A stretch of DNA of 64,000 bases. Source: Flavobacteriaceae bacterium NBU2977. GTDB taxonomy: Bacteria; Bacteroidota; Bacteroidia; Flavobacteriales; Flavobacteriaceae. The notes under the pieces were generated by a model. That model did no database searches. It was not told the DNA's origin and saw nothing but the letters and a program-made list of their open reading frames with translations. The DNA is taken from positions 950,558 through 1,014,557 of the forward strand of contig JAIOUW010000002.1 of the NCBI GenBank assembly GCA_019931105.1. Reading direction: 5' to 3'. How positions within the stretch are numbered: the stretch's first letter is position 1; the number at the start of each line of letters is the position of its first letter. Shown here one piece after another: positions 1-9,209 of the stretch. The position numbers and the translations under genes are program-made.

Positions 1-1911
1 ACGGCCAAGATAATCGTCATGGGCGGATTTATAGCTTCTTCAGAAAACGGAAATACCACTACCTTGGGAAGAGGTGGGTCTGATTATTCGGCAGCCATCA
101 TAGCTGCCTTGAACAATGCCAAGGTTTTGGAAATATGGACGGATGTCAGTGGTATGTATACGGCCAACCCAAAAATCGTGAAACAAGCGAAGGCCATTGC
201 AAAACTTTCCTATGAAGAAGCAATGGAACTTTCACATTTCGGAGCATCGGTATTATATCCGCCAACCATTCAACCTGTACTGTACAAAGGCATTCCCATA
301 CATATTAAGAACACTTTTGAACCTAGCGCACAGGGAACATTGATAACAAAGGCCCAAGGTGACGATAAGAAGACGGTAAGCGGCATTAGTTCAATTGAAA
401 ACGTCGGACTCCTGTCCTTGGAGGGGCCTGGAATGGTAGGTATACCGGGAATTTCAGCGCGCTTTTTCGATGAGCTTTCAAGGGCAGGGGTCAATGTCAT
501 ATTAATTACACAAGCTTCTTCCGAGCATTCAATATGTGTGGGCGTATCTGAAAAAGATATTAAAAATGTAGTAGAAAAGATCAATAGCGCCTTCGCGTTT
601 GAAATATCGCAGGGCAAGATATATCCGGTAGTTTCAGAGACCGGACTTGCCATTATTGCGTTGATCGGGGATCAAATGAAGAGCCATCAGGGTCTTAGTG
701 GTAAAATGTTCAGCACCCTTGGCAAGAACAATGTCAACATAAGGGCGATCGCCCAGGGTGCTTCTGAACGAAATATCTCGGCGGTGATCAAAGCCGATGA
801 TGTCAAGAAAGCGTTGAACACGCTTCACGAACAGTTTTTTGAAGAAAATATCAAACAGCTTAACCTTTTCGTAATGGGCGTCGGCAATGTTGGTTCGAAA
901 TTCTTGAACCAAATAAGACAACAGCGTAAATTCTTAAAAGAGCAGTTAAGACTGAATGTTCGGGTAATCGGTATTTCAAATTCACGAAAAATGGCTTTTG
1001 ACGGCGGCGGCATATCTTTGGATAACTGGGAATCAGTGCTAGCCAATGGTAAAAATGCGGATAGGGCCAACTTTTTTGCGACCGTGCAAAAGTTGAATTA
1101 TCGAAACAGTATATTTATCGACAATACGGCCAGTAACGAAGTGGCTTCGACTTACCGATCTTATTTGACCAATAGTATCTCGGTAGTAACCTGTAATAAA
1201 ATAGCTTGCTCATCAGAATACCGAAACTATATGGACCTTAAGAATGCCTCACGCGAATATAATGCGCCCTTTCTTTTTGAGACCAATGTAGGGGCAGGTC
1301 TGCCCATAATCGACACCTTAAAAAACCTCATCGCCTCTGGGGATAAAATACTGAAAATTCAAGCGGTACTCTCAGGGAGCCTTAACTTCGTCTTCAATAA
1401 TTTCAATGATCGAACCACCTTTCATGATGTAGTCAAACAGGCTCAAGAAGAAGGCTATACCGAACCTGACCCAAAAATCGATTTGAGCGGTATCGACGTG
1501 ATGCGCAAAATATTGATCTTGGCCCGTGAGAGTGGCAACCGATTGGAAATTGAGGATATCAAAAACAAATCTTTTCTGCCCCAGGAAACTTTGGATACCA
1601 AAAACAACGAAGATTTTTTTGAATCCCTAAAAAAATATGAATGCGATTTTCAAAAACTGTATAAAGATGCGGTCGAAGCCAAGAGCAAACTCAAATATGT
1701 CGCACAATATGAAAATGGAAGGGCCAGTGTTGGCCTGCAGCAGATTCCTGTTGGGCACGATTTTTATAATTTGGAAGGAAGCGACAACATCGTTTTGTTC
1801 TATACCGAGCGCTACCCGAATCAACCCATGATCATTAAAGGGGCCGGGGCCGGGGCCGATGTTACCGCCTCGGGCATTTTTGCCGATATAATAAGAATAG
1901 GAAATTTTTAA
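1..1911 (+). CDS. thrA: Bifunctional aspartokinase / homoserine dehydrogenase, 5' end outside the window
   Basis: It catalyses the first and third steps from aspartate to threonine and methionine: phosphorylation of aspartate and NAD(P)H reduction of aspartate semialdehyde to homoserine. The frame is open from base 1, so about 180 N-terminal residues of a usual ~815 are missing. The visible part starts in the C-terminal half of the kinase domain (GRGGSDYSAA). Two ACT-type regulatory domains follow (roughly residues 125-280 of what is seen), then the dehydrogenase with its Rossmann loop (FVMGVGNVGSKF), SGSLNF, and the signature EPDPKIDLSGIDVMRK. Homoserine kinase starts 1 base after the stop, so this is the head of a thrABC operon. 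The ACT domains imply feedback inhibition by threonine, as is known for this family. Confidence 0.96.
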   Translation, partial: TAKIIVMGGFIASSENGNTTTLGRGGSDYSAAIIAALNNAKVLEIWTDVSGMYTANPKIVKQAKAIAKLSYEEAMELSHFGASVLYPPTIQPVLYKGIPIHIKNTFEPSAQGTLITKAQGDDKKTVSGISSIENVGLLSLEGPGMVGIPGISARFFDELSRAGVNVILITQASSEHSICVGVSEKDIKNVVEKINSAFAFEISQGKIYPVVSETGLAIIALIGDQMKSHQGLSGKMFSTLGKNNVNIRAIAQGASERNISAVIKADDVKKALNTLHEQFFEENIKQLNLFVMGVGNVGSKFLNQIRQQRKFLKEQLRLNVRVIGISNSRKMAFDGGGISLDNWESVLANGKNADRANFFATVQKLNYRNSIFIDNTASNEVASTYRSYLTNSISVVTCNKIACSSEYRNYMDLKNASREYNAPFLFETNVGAGLPIIDTLKNLIASGDKILKIQAVLSGSLNFVFNNFNDRTTFHDVVKQAQEEGYTEPDPKIDLSGIDVMRKILILARESGNRLEIEDIKNKSFLPQETLDTKNNEDFFESLKKYECDFQKLYKDAVEAKSKLKYVAQYENGRASVGLQQIPVGHDFYNLEGSDNIVLFYTERYPNQPMIIKGAGAGADVTASGIFADIIRIGNF

Positions 1912-1912
1912 G

Positions 1913-2833
1913 ATGAACGAAATACGCGTCTTTTGCCCCGCTACCATAGCCAATATCTCCTGTGGGTTTGATGTTTTGGGCGTGGCCCTTGATTCGGTCG
2001 GTGATGAAATGGTCGTCCGCAAGATTCCTGAAAAAGGGATCCGAATTACAAAATTGGAAGGTCAGGATCTACCAAAAGAAACCGAAAGAAATGTTGCAGG
2101 TGTCGCTGGTCTGACTTTGTTGGAGGCGAGTGGCTACGACGGTGGGTTCGAAATCGAAATCTACAAAAAGATCAAGGCCGGTAGCGGAATAGGCAGTAGC
2201 GCCGCAAGTTCAAGCGGAGCGGTCTGGGCAATGAACGAATTGCTCGGCAGGCCTTTTTCTAAAATTGATTTGGTAAGGTTTGCCATGGAGGGCGAACGTT
2301 TGGCAAGTGCCGTGGCCCATGCCGATAATGTGGCCCCTGCCCTATACGGCGGGTTTACCCTTGTTCGAAGTTATGATCCACTTGACGTCGTTTCAATACC
2401 AAATCCCCCTGAACTATACGCTACGGTAATACATCCGCAAATAGAGGTGAAAACCTCTGATTCAAGAAGTGTGCTGCGCACAAAGATAACGCTCGCACAG
2501 GGTATAAAGCAATGGGGCAATGTAGGCGGACTTATTGCCGGCCTCTTCACTAACGATTATGACTTGATCGGTAGGTCTTTAGAAGACCATATCGTAGAAC
2601 CTATCCGTTCGATATTGATTCCCGGTTTTGACAATGTGAAATCAGAAGCTCTAAATGCAGGAGCCTTGGGCTGCGGTATTTCAGGTTCCGGGCCATCGAT
2701 CTTTGCCTTTTGCAAGGGTGAAACGATTGCCAAGAAAGTAAGTGAAAGCATGAAAGAAGTCTATCAAGATATCGGTATCGACCATGATGTACATGTTTCT
2801 AAAATCAATACAAACGGAGTTAGAGCTATATAA
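1913..2833 (+). CDS. thrB: Homoserine kinase
   Basis: A GHMP-family kinase that phosphorylates homoserine with ATP to give O-phosphohomoserine, the substrate of the next gene. At 306 residues it has the normal length. The N-terminus (FCPATIANISCGFDVLGVAL) is typical of ThrB. The glycine/serine-rich ATP loop is at about residues 90-102 (GSGIGSSAASSSGA), and the C-terminal GHMP motif appears as GCGISGSGPSIFAF near residue 250. The ATG lies 1 base after the thrA stop and the stop abuts the thrC ATG, so translation of the three genes is probably coupled. Confidence 0.97.
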   Translation: MNEIRVFCPATIANISCGFDVLGVALDSVGDEMVVRKIPEKGIRITKLEGQDLPKETERNVAGVAGLTLLEASGYDGGFEIEIYKKIKAGSGIGSSAASSSGAVWAMNELLGRPFSKIDLVRFAMEGERLASAVAHADNVAPALYGGFTLVRSYDPLDVVSIPNPPELYATVIHPQIEVKTSDSRSVLRTKITLAQGIKQWGNVGGLIAGLFTNDYDLIGRSLEDHIVEPIRSILIPGFDNVKSEALNAGALGCGISGSGPSIFAFCKGETIAKKVSESMKEVYQDIGIDHDVHVSKINTNGVRAI

Positions 2834-4129
2834 ATGAAATTCTACAGCCTAAACAGCCAAGCGCAAAAAGTACCTTTTAAAGAGGCCGTCATTGCAGGAA
2901 TTGCACCGGATAAAGGTCTGTACTTTCCAGAATTCATTGAACCGCTACCAGACAGTTTTTTTGAGCGTATCGAAGAGCTTTCGAACACAGAGATAGCCTT
3001 CAATGCCATTCATCAATTTGTTTCAGATGATATACCCAATGATAAATTAAAAGAGATTCTTACCAAAATCCTTGATTTTGACTTTCCCGTGGTCGAAATC
3101 GAGGATAATGTAGCCACCTTGGAACTTTTTCATGGGCCAACGATGGCGTTCAAAGATGTCGGCGCCCGGTTTATGGCCCATTGTCTGGGTTATTTTTCGG
3201 AAGGCGAAAATTCTCAAGTCACCGTTCTTGTGGCTACTTCAGGTGATACCGGGGGTGCCGTTGCCAATGGTTTTTTAGGTGTTGATGGGGTAAAAGTGGT
3301 CATTCTCTACCCAAGCGGAAAGGTCAGCGATATTCAAGAACGGCAATTGACTACCTTGGGCCAAAATATTACGGCCTTACGGGTCGATGGTACCTTTGAT
3401 GACTGTCAAAAAATGGTCAAGGCCGCTTTTTTGGATAAAGATCTTTTGGCCCATATGAAACTTACTTCCGCGAACTCGATTAACGTGGCACGTTGGTTGC
3501 CACAGTTATTTTACTTTCTCTTTGCGTATAAACAGGCAAAATCGAAGGGAAAGGAAATCGTTTTTTCAGTGCCTTCGGGCAATTTCGGAAATATCTGTGC
3601 CGGTATTGTGGCCCAAAAATTGGGCATGCCGGTCAAACATTTTGTTGCGGCAACGAATATCAACGATACGGTTCCCGAATTCATGAAAACGGGCGAGTAC
3701 CGCCCAAAAGCTTCTTCGGCCACAATATCGAATGCCATGGATGTCGGCGATCCCAGCAACTTTGTCAGGATTCGCCATTTATATCAAGACGATTTCGAAT
3801 TGTTGGGCAAGAACCTTTCTTCTTATTCCTTTTCGGATGCCGAGACTAAAAAGGCGCTATCGCACATTCACAAAACTTCCGGTTACTTGGCCGATCCCCA
3901 TGGTGCCGTAGGTTATTTGGGGTTGAAAAAATATCAAGAAAACAATCCAAATAACTATGGAATCTTTTTGGAAACTGCACATCCGGTGAAGTTTCTCCCC
4001 GTTGTGCGAAAGGCTTTGGGCATTGTGCCCGAAATTCCCCCCCAGATACAAAAGGTAATGGACAAAGAAAAAAAATCCATTCCAATAAAAGTATACGACG
4101 AGTTGAAAAGGTATTTACTGGGCCGTTAA
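2834..4129 (+). CDS. thrC: Threonine synthase
   Basis: A PLP enzyme that converts O-phosphohomoserine to threonine, the last step of the pathway in this operon. At 431 residues it matches the longer (E. coli/yeast-like) class. The N-terminus begins MKFYSLN and is followed by PDKGLYFPE. The PLP lysine lies in GPTMAFKDVGARF (about residue 107), and SGDTGGAVANGF and PSGNFGN form the phosphate-binding loops. The start directly follows the thrB stop. Its last four bases overlap the end of the convergent aminopeptidase gene, and no hairpin terminator is visible between them. Confidence 0.97.
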   Translation: MKFYSLNSQAQKVPFKEAVIAGIAPDKGLYFPEFIEPLPDSFFERIEELSNTEIAFNAIHQFVSDDIPNDKLKEILTKILDFDFPVVEIEDNVATLELFHGPTMAFKDVGARFMAHCLGYFSEGENSQVTVLVATSGDTGGAVANGFLGVDGVKVVILYPSGKVSDIQERQLTTLGQNITALRVDGTFDDCQKMVKAAFLDKDLLAHMKLTSANSINVARWLPQLFYFLFAYKQAKSKGKEIVFSVPSGNFGNICAGIVAQKLGMPVKHFVAATNINDTVPEFMKTGEYRPKASSATISNAMDVGDPSNFVRIRHLYQDDFELLGKNLSSYSFSDAETKKALSHIHKTSGYLADPHGAVGYLGLKKYQENNPNNYGIFLETAHPVKFLPVVRKALGIVPEIPPQIQKVMDKEKKSIPIKVYDELKRYLLGR

Positions 4130-5742
4130 TCCAGTTCGGGAAGCACGAAATCATCCAACGGACTCGGCTGCTTCATCATGGCTTCAATAGCTTCGGTAGT
4201 TCTTGGTGCCATCGCCGATAAATTGACCGGGCCGTCATCGGTAATCAGAATATCATCTTCGATGCGTACGGCGATGCCCCACCATTTCTTGTCGCAATCA
4301 CTTCCTTCGGGAATATAAATTCCGGGTTCGACCGTAATGACCGTATTGGGTTTAAAGGCCCCATAAGTACCTTTATCGTGTACGTCCAGTCCCAAATAAT
4401 GCGAAGTACCGTGCGGAAAATAGGTTCTGGCCTCTTCGGCTTCTTTTATGATACCCAGTTTGATAAGCCCTTGGGCGACTACTTCACTAGACGCCCTTCC
4501 CGGTGCCTGAAAGGGGGCGCCGACCACACTGGCCCTGATACCAGCTTCCTGGGCATCATAAACAATATCGTATATAAGCTTTTGTTCCGGACTGAACTTC
4601 CCATTTGCCGGAATGGTACGCGTGACATCGGCCGTATACCCATGATATTCCGCCCCCAGGTCCATCAACACAAGATCATTGCCGACCTGGGGCTTATTGT
4701 TCTCGATATAATGCAAGATGCAACCATTGTTGCCGCCACCGACTATGGAAGGGTACCCCTCATATTCGGCGCCATATTTTTTATAAACATATTCGTGCAC
4801 CCCTTGAATCTCTGTTTCGGACATATTGGGGTGCATGGCCTTCATGACCTCAATTTGACCAACCGCCGAAATTTCCACGGCCTTCTTCAATAACGCCATT
4901 TCTTCTTCGGTCTTGGTCTCGCGCAAGGTCGCCATAATTTCCGAGATTATGCTTGAATCGAGGTTGTTGGCATCCAGTTTTAAACTTACTTTTTGTTTGA
5001 TCTCATTGCGTATGGCATCATCCTTGGCGTTTACAAATCCGCTTAACAATTCATCTTCCTTAAGCCTATCGTCATAGCTCAAGTAGCGGCCCAAGGTCTG
5101 CGCGACATTGGCACTGTTCTCGATATCGGTGGACTGTATTCGGCTGTACAATCGCTGTTTCGTTGCGCTGTAATCGGCAGGATATTCAGTTTTTATCTTG
5201 AAAGTTTTGATCAGATCGTACAAGTCGGCCGCGCCACTTTTATCCCTGACATCATTTTCGAAATCAAAAAACAAAACTTTGTCGAAAGAGGTAAAATCGA
5301 TGTCTATTTTGCCGAATTCACCACCATTGAACACTTTTTCAAAACCCAATAGCTTCTTTACACCCTCGACGCCCAATCGCTTGCCGTTCCATTGCTCTGC
5401 CAATGGGTCACGTTCTTGCACATACATCAATTCATTATATTCCTTACCTTCTCTATCCTTTTGGTTTTCAGAGAATAATATCAAAACGGCATTGGGCTCT
5501 TTATATCCTGTCAAATAATAAAAATCCGGATCCTGATGATATATGTAGTCAACATCATTGGCACGGTTACGTTCTGCATTCGCGAAAAGCACGGCGACAC
5601 TATTGGCCGGCATCATCTGACGGACTAAATCCCTTCTTTCCTTATGAAAATCTGCCGACAAGAAGTCGGTCGGTCTATTCTGCGCCCCAGCATTTGTCAT
5701 CATGAAAAGGGCAATGCAAAAAGCTACTGTACTTCGGAACAT
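4126..5742 (-). CDS. Exported Xaa-Pro aminopeptidase (M24B family)
   Basis: A metallopeptidase that removes N-terminal residues preceding proline. The first ~20 residues form a Sec signal peptide ending NAGAQ, so the protein is periplasmic or surface-exposed, unlike cytosolic PepP. After an N-terminal creatinase-type domain (about 25-240) comes the pita-bread M24 domain. Its dinuclear metal ligands are visible: DLGAEYHGYTADVTRT (two Asp), HGTSHYLGLDVHD (His), VEPGIYIPEG (Glu) and VRIEDDILIT (Glu). At 538 residues the length is normal for the Bacteroidota exported form. It is convergent with thrC (4-base overlap) and divergent from gcvT. Confidence 0.92.
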   Translation of the reverse strand: MFRSTVAFCIALFMMTNAGAQNRPTDFLSADFHKERRDLVRQMMPANSVAVLFANAERNRANDVDYIYHQDPDFYYLTGYKEPNAVLILFSENQKDREGKEYNELMYVQERDPLAEQWNGKRLGVEGVKKLLGFEKVFNGGEFGKIDIDFTSFDKVLFFDFENDVRDKSGAADLYDLIKTFKIKTEYPADYSATKQRLYSRIQSTDIENSANVAQTLGRYLSYDDRLKEDELLSGFVNAKDDAIRNEIKQKVSLKLDANNLDSSIISEIMATLRETKTEEEMALLKKAVEISAVGQIEVMKAMHPNMSETEIQGVHEYVYKKYGAEYEGYPSIVGGGNNGCILHYIENNKPQVGNDLVLMDLGAEYHGYTADVTRTIPANGKFSPEQKLIYDIVYDAQEAGIRASVVGAPFQAPGRASSEVVAQGLIKLGIIKEAEEARTYFPHGTSHYLGLDVHDKGTYGAFKPNTVITVEPGIYIPEGSDCDKKWWGIAVRIEDDILITDDGPVNLSAMAPRTTEAIEAMMKQPSPLDDFVLPELD

Positions 5743-5855
5743 CTCAAAGGTTTTAATGGCTCAAAGTAGCAATTTTGCTAAACAAATATGCCCCAGCCGG
5801 CATAAAATTGTAAAAACATACTGGTTTCGAGCAAGTGTTTCCCTTTTTATTTCAA

Positions 5856-5863
5856 TAAATTTG
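5856..5863 (+). promoter_or_regulatory. -7 promoter element of gcvT
   Basis: TAAATTTG matches the Bacteroidota -7 consensus TAnnTTTG and ends 11 bases before the first possible ATG of gcvT. Transcription would start only a few bases upstream of the start codon. No good -33 TTG is seen at the usual distance, so the call rests on one element and its position. Confidence 0.5.
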
Positions 5864-5874
5864 CCCAGCAAAAC

Positions 5875-6969
5875 ATGAAGGTTATGAAAGATACCGCCTT
5901 ATCAAAGACACATGAAGCCCTTGGTGCCAAAATGGTACCGTTCGCCGGTTACAATATGCCCGTTTCATATGAGGGTGTAAACATAGAACACGATACCGTT
6001 CGCAAAGGCGTAGGTGTTTTTGATGTTTCGCATATGGGCGAGTTTTTGATTACAGGGCCAACGGCCTTGGGCCTTATTCAAAAAATCACTTCGAACGATG
6101 CGTCGAAGTTGACTATCGGAAAGGCCCAATATAGCTGCCTGCCCAACGAAACCGGGGGCATTGTCGATGATCTTATCGTCTATCGCATCAAAGAAGAACA
6201 GTATTTATTGGTGGTCAATGCTTCGAACATTCAAAAAGATTGGGACCATATTTCTAAATACAACGCTGAATTCAATGCCGAGATGCGCGACCTTTCCGAG
6301 AATTATTCCCTTTTGGCCATTCAGGGGCCAAAAGCCATCGAGGCCATGCAAAGTTTGACTTCGGCAGATCTCTCCGAAATCAAGTTTTATAATTTTGTTG
6401 TCGCCGATTTTGCCGGAATCGACTACGTGATAATTTCCGCGACCGGTTATACGGGATCTGGCGGATTTGAAATCTATTGCAAGAACGAAGAGGTAAAACA
6501 AGTCTGGGACAGGGTTTTCGAGGCAGGTGCAGATTTTGGTATCAAACCGATAGGACTGGCCGCCAGGGATACGTTGCGTCTAGAAATGGGTTATTGTCTT
6601 TATGGAAACGATATTGATGACACCACTTCTCCTTTCGAGGCGGGTCTAGGTTGGATAACCAAATTCACCAAAGATTTTGTCAATAGCGATGCCCTTGCCA
6701 AAGAAAAAGCCCATGGCCCCGAAAGGAAACTGGTCGCTTTCGAATTGGATGATCGGGGAATACCCCGTCAAGGTTATGACATTGTAGATGGGAACGGCAA
6801 AAAAATTGGAACAGTGACATCGGGTACCATGTCGCCCTCTTTAGGAAAAGGTATCGGCCTAGGTTATGTACCAGTGATATTTTCCGAAATCGGGAGTAAT
6901 ATCCATATTCAAATACGTAAAAACGCCGTACCGGCCACGGTGGTCAAACTTCCTTTTTATAAAGGATAA
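5875..6969 (+). CDS. gcvT: Glycine cleavage system aminomethyltransferase (T protein)
   Basis: The tetrahydrofolate-dependent step of glycine breakdown: it releases ammonia from the aminomethyl group carried by lipoyl H protein and forms methylene-THF. The 364 residues agree with GcvT. The N-terminus is [47 protein letters not shown] and [18 protein letters not shown] follow, and the C-terminal barrel has the [21 protein letters not shown] motif. A second ATG three codons in (5884) would give the N-terminus usual for the family and is an equally good start. No gcvH or gcvP is in the window. The next gene follows after 27 bases and is probably cotranscribed. Confidence 0.96.
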   Translation: MKVMKDTALSKTHEALGAKMVPFAGYNMPVSYEGVNIEHDTVRKGVGVFDVSHMGEFLITGPTALGLIQKITSNDASKLTIGKAQYSCLPNETGGIVDDLIVYRIKEEQYLLVVNASNIQKDWDHISKYNAEFNAEMRDLSENYSLLAIQGPKAIEAMQSLTSADLSEIKFYNFVVADFAGIDYVIISATGYTGSGGFEIYCKNEEVKQVWDRVFEAGADFGIKPIGLAARDTLRLEMGYCLYGNDIDDTTSPFEAGLGWITKFTKDFVNSDALAKEKAHGPERKLVAFELDDRGIPRQGYDIVDGNGKKIGTVTSGTMSPSLGKGIGLGYVPVIFSEIGSNIHIQIRKNAVPATVVKLPFYKG

Positions 6970-6996
6970 TCCAACTGTGCCAAACGGAGGGTAAGC

Positions 6997-7824
6997 TTGG
7001 AAGAAGGAGGCAAGAAAATATTGATTTTAGGAGGAAGCGGATTTCTGGGCCATGCCATTTACAAAGAACTCTGCAACTATTTCGATACCTATGGCACTTA
7101 CTTCAGTGCCCGAAGGACATTTGAGGAAAACCAAAAATTTTTCAGATACGACATGCAAGAGGATGATGTTTTTCACTTGTTGGAAAAACTACGTCCACAA
7201 CTAATCATTTCTGCCCTACGGGGCAATTTTGCGGCACAGGCACAATTACACCAGCATCTCGCCGAATATGTTTCGGGGCATGACTGCAAACTCTATTTTC
7301 TTTCTTCGGCCAATGTTTTTGACGCTTATAGCAAATACCCTTCGTACGAAAATGACAAAACCCTATCAGAAAGCATTTATGGACGCTTAAAAATAAAGAT
7401 CGAGAACATGTTGTTGCGACTTCCCAAAGACAAAATGGCCATTCTCAGATTACCTATGGTCTTTGGCAATGGTTCGCCGCGCGTTAAGGAAATAAAAAAC
7501 CTTATCTCACTAAATGAACCTGTCGAGGTATTTCCGAATCTCGTCATCAACGTCACCAATGATGACAAACTGACACAACAAATACATTATCTTATCAACC
7601 ATAATAAAACAGGTATATTCCATTTGGGAAGTATCGACTTGGTACACCATGAAGATCTTATCAAAGAAATTGTGGAACGGATAGGTAATTTCAACCCGAT
7701 TTACAAAAGAGTGTACACTACAAATGAAGAACGATATCTGGCCGTTCTGCCCAAGTACAACAAGCTTCCTAAAAATTTAGGGGCAACCGCCCAGGATATC
7801 ATCGACCACCATATTTTAGGTTGA
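6997..7824 (+). CDS. NAD-dependent epimerase/dehydratase (RmlD-like extended SDR)
   Basis: A short-chain dehydrogenase of the extended type with an N-terminal Rossmann fold: KILILGGSGFLGHAI at residues 7-21 is the TGxxGxxG-like NAD(P) loop. The active-site Tyr and Lys appear as YGRLKIKIE near residue 128, after the Ser-rich strand YFLSSANVF. The overall plan (a dTDP-4-dehydrorhamnose reductase-like C-terminus with FHLGS) suggests it reduces a nucleotide-sugar or related substrate, but the substrate cannot be read. It begins with TTG; a GGAGG six bases upstream, rare in this organism, supports this start. A TTG at 7021 is the alternative. It lies 27 bases behind gcvT. Confidence 0.8.
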   Translation: MEEGGKKILILGGSGFLGHAIYKELCNYFDTYGTYFSARRTFEENQKFFRYDMQEDDVFHLLEKLRPQLIISALRGNFAAQAQLHQHLAEYVSGHDCKLYFLSSANVFDAYSKYPSYENDKTLSESIYGRLKIKIENMLLRLPKDKMAILRLPMVFGNGSPRVKEIKNLISLNEPVEVFPNLVINVTNDDKLTQQIHYLINHNKTGIFHLGSIDLVHHEDLIKEIVERIGNFNPIYKRVYTTNEERYLAVLPKYNKLPKNLGATAQDIIDHHILG

Positions 7825-7850
7825 AGAAATAACGGTCTTTCTTATCTTTG
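7821..7850 (+). promoter_or_regulatory. Promoter of the pterin dehydratase gene
   Basis: TTG at 7821-7823, 19 bases, then TATCTTTG at 7843-7850: both elements of a Bacteroidota promoter at correct spacing. The -7 element covers an upstream in-frame TTG (7848), so that codon cannot be the translation start. The first start codon inside the transcript is the ATG at 7866. Confidence 0.7.
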
Positions 7851-7865
7851 GCCAAAAAAGAATCC

Positions 7866-8153
7866 ATGGAAAAATTGTCGGAACGAACCATAGAGGAGCG
7901 ATTGGAAAAACTTGAAGGTTGGGAATATGTCAACGGGGCCATCGAGACCTCTTTCGAGTTCACAAATTTCAAGGAAGCTTTTTCAGTCATGACCCTTATC
8001 GCATTTGAATGTGAGGCCCAGAACCACCATCCGGATTGGAGCAATATTTATAACTCCTTGAATATACGGTTGAATACGCATGACGCGGGAGGGGTTACCG
8101 AAAAAGACTTTGAGCTCGCCCATGCGATAGAACGAATTATAGACCCTGAATAG
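7866..8153 (+). CDS. phhB: 4a-hydroxytetrahydrobiopterin dehydratase (pterin-4a-carbinolamine dehydratase)
   Basis: A small cytosolic enzyme that dehydrates 4a-hydroxytetrahydropterin and so recycles the pterin cofactor of aromatic amino acid hydroxylases. From ATG 7866 it has 95 residues, the usual family length. The signature is NHHPDWSNIYNSLNIRL (about residues 56-72, with the catalytic His-His and Trp), followed by LNTHDAGGVTEKDFELA. The longer frame starting at TTG 7848 is rejected because the promoter -7 element overlaps that codon. No phenylalanine hydroxylase gene is in the window. Confidence 0.93.
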   Translation: MEKLSERTIEERLEKLEGWEYVNGAIETSFEFTNFKEAFSVMTLIAFECEAQNHHPDWSNIYNSLNIRLNTHDAGGVTEKDFELAHAIERIIDPE

Positions 8154-8187
8154 AGCGTTATTGCAAAACGATACCTCGACTTTTTCT

Positions 8188-8195
8188 TAAATTTG
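8188..8195 (+). promoter_or_regulatory. -7 promoter element of yebC
   Basis: TAAATTTG fits TAnnTTTG and ends 27 bases before the yebC ATG. A TTG at 8161-8163 lies 24 bases upstream, slightly farther than the usual 19-21, so the -33 assignment is uncertain. Confidence 0.5.
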
Positions 8196-8222
8196 CAGCC
8201 ATTATAATCTATAACGAAAGAA

Positions 8223-8933
8223 ATGGGAAGAGCTTTTGAGTTTCGAAAAGCAAGAAAAATGAAGCGTTGGTCGGCCATGTCCAAGGCTTTTACACGTATT
8301 GGAAAGGATATTGTCATTGCCGTAAAAGAAGGTGGGCCAGATCCAGATTCCAATTCACGCTTACGTGCGGTCATTCAAAATGCAAAATCGGTCAATATGC
8401 CCAAGGACAATATCGAACGTGCCATAAAAAGGGCATCCGATAAAAACTTGGGCGATTACAAAGAAGTGCTTTTTGAAGGCTACGCACCGCATGGCATCGC
8501 CATTCTTATCGAAACGGCCACTGACAACAATACCCGTACCGTTGCGAACATCAGAAGCTATTTTAACAAATGTGACGGTAGCTTGGGCACTTCGGGTTCT
8601 GTTGAATTTATGTTCGACCATACCTGTAATTTTAGGGTTCCGGCAGAGGGCATCGACCCGGAAGAACTTGAACTCGATATGATCGATTACGGGGCCGAAG
8701 AGGTTTTTGTCGATGATGACGGTATCTTGATATATGCACCTTTCGAAAGTTTCGGCGCCATTCAAAAGGAATTGGAGCACCGTGGCATTGAAATCCTTTC
8801 CTCGGGATTTGAGCGAATTCCACAAGTGACCAAACAATTGACAGACGAAGAAGCCGCCGATGTCGAAAAACTACTCGAAAAAATCGAAGAAGACGATGAT
8901 GTACAGAACGTATATCATACCATGCAGGAATAA
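8223..8933 (+). CDS. yebC: YebC/PmpR family protein (TACO1-type regulator)
   Basis: A conserved cytosolic protein. Family members have been described as DNA-binding regulators and, more recently, as factors that relieve ribosome stalling. The 236 residues cover the whole family: MGRAFEFRKARKMKRW at the N-terminus (the Bacteroidota form of the usual GHSKW start), MPKDNIERAIKRA near residue 60, YEGYAPHG-like FEGYAPHGIAILIE, and NRTVANIRSYFNK-like NTRTVANIRSYF. The C-terminal acidic tail ends EDDDVQNVYHTMQE. It has its own promoter. The gene is intact, but pieces of its 3' end recur at 18670, 19585 and 26412 in the same orientation, which makes it the likely target of past insertions. Confidence 0.95.
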   Translation: MGRAFEFRKARKMKRWSAMSKAFTRIGKDIVIAVKEGGPDPDSNSRLRAVIQNAKSVNMPKDNIERAIKRASDKNLGDYKEVLFEGYAPHGIAILIETATDNNTRTVANIRSYFNKCDGSLGTSGSVEFMFDHTCNFRVPAEGIDPEELELDMIDYGAEEVFVDDDGILIYAPFESFGAIQKELEHRGIEILSSGFERIPQVTKQLTDEEAADVEKLLEKIEEDDDVQNVYHTMQE

Positions 8934-8934
8934 G
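8896..8934 (+). repeat. yebC 3'-end repeat, copy 1 (in the intact gene)
   Basis: These 39 bases cover the last 12 codons and the stop of yebC plus one base. The copy at 18670-18708 matches at 38 of 39 positions, and the copy at 26412-26450 at 29 of 39 without gaps. A fourth, longer copy is at 19585-19800. In an integration model this is the left attachment site. Confidence 0.85.
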
Positions 8935-9209
8935 TTTTATTAATCTGATATTCAGTAACTTAATTATATTTTAGAAGATAAGTTTTGTACATCATTATAC
9001 ACTTCAAGTTTCGTAGTTTTTGAATATTAATTATGACAATCCTATCGAAGTACTCAAAAATAAGTGTGTTGCACTTATGAGTTGAACACAGCTTTTATCT
9101 AAATTTTGAAAAACAAAGTTTATCCCTAGGGATGGTCAAATCAAAATATCTAACTTTCCCAAATTACCTCAGTCAAGATTAATCGGCATTTTACTGAGTT
9201 CGATAAGAA

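Noticed and set aside
7848..7865. Upstream TTG start for the pterin dehydratase
   Set aside because: The codon lies within the -7 element TATCTTTG of the gene's own promoter, so it cannot be in the transcript; the ATG at 7866 gives the normal family length.
9060..9078. Inverted repeat ATAAGTG-N5-CACTTAT as a yebC terminator
   Set aside because: The stem is short and A/T-rich and no T-run follows; it could equally be a chance palindrome or a protein site.
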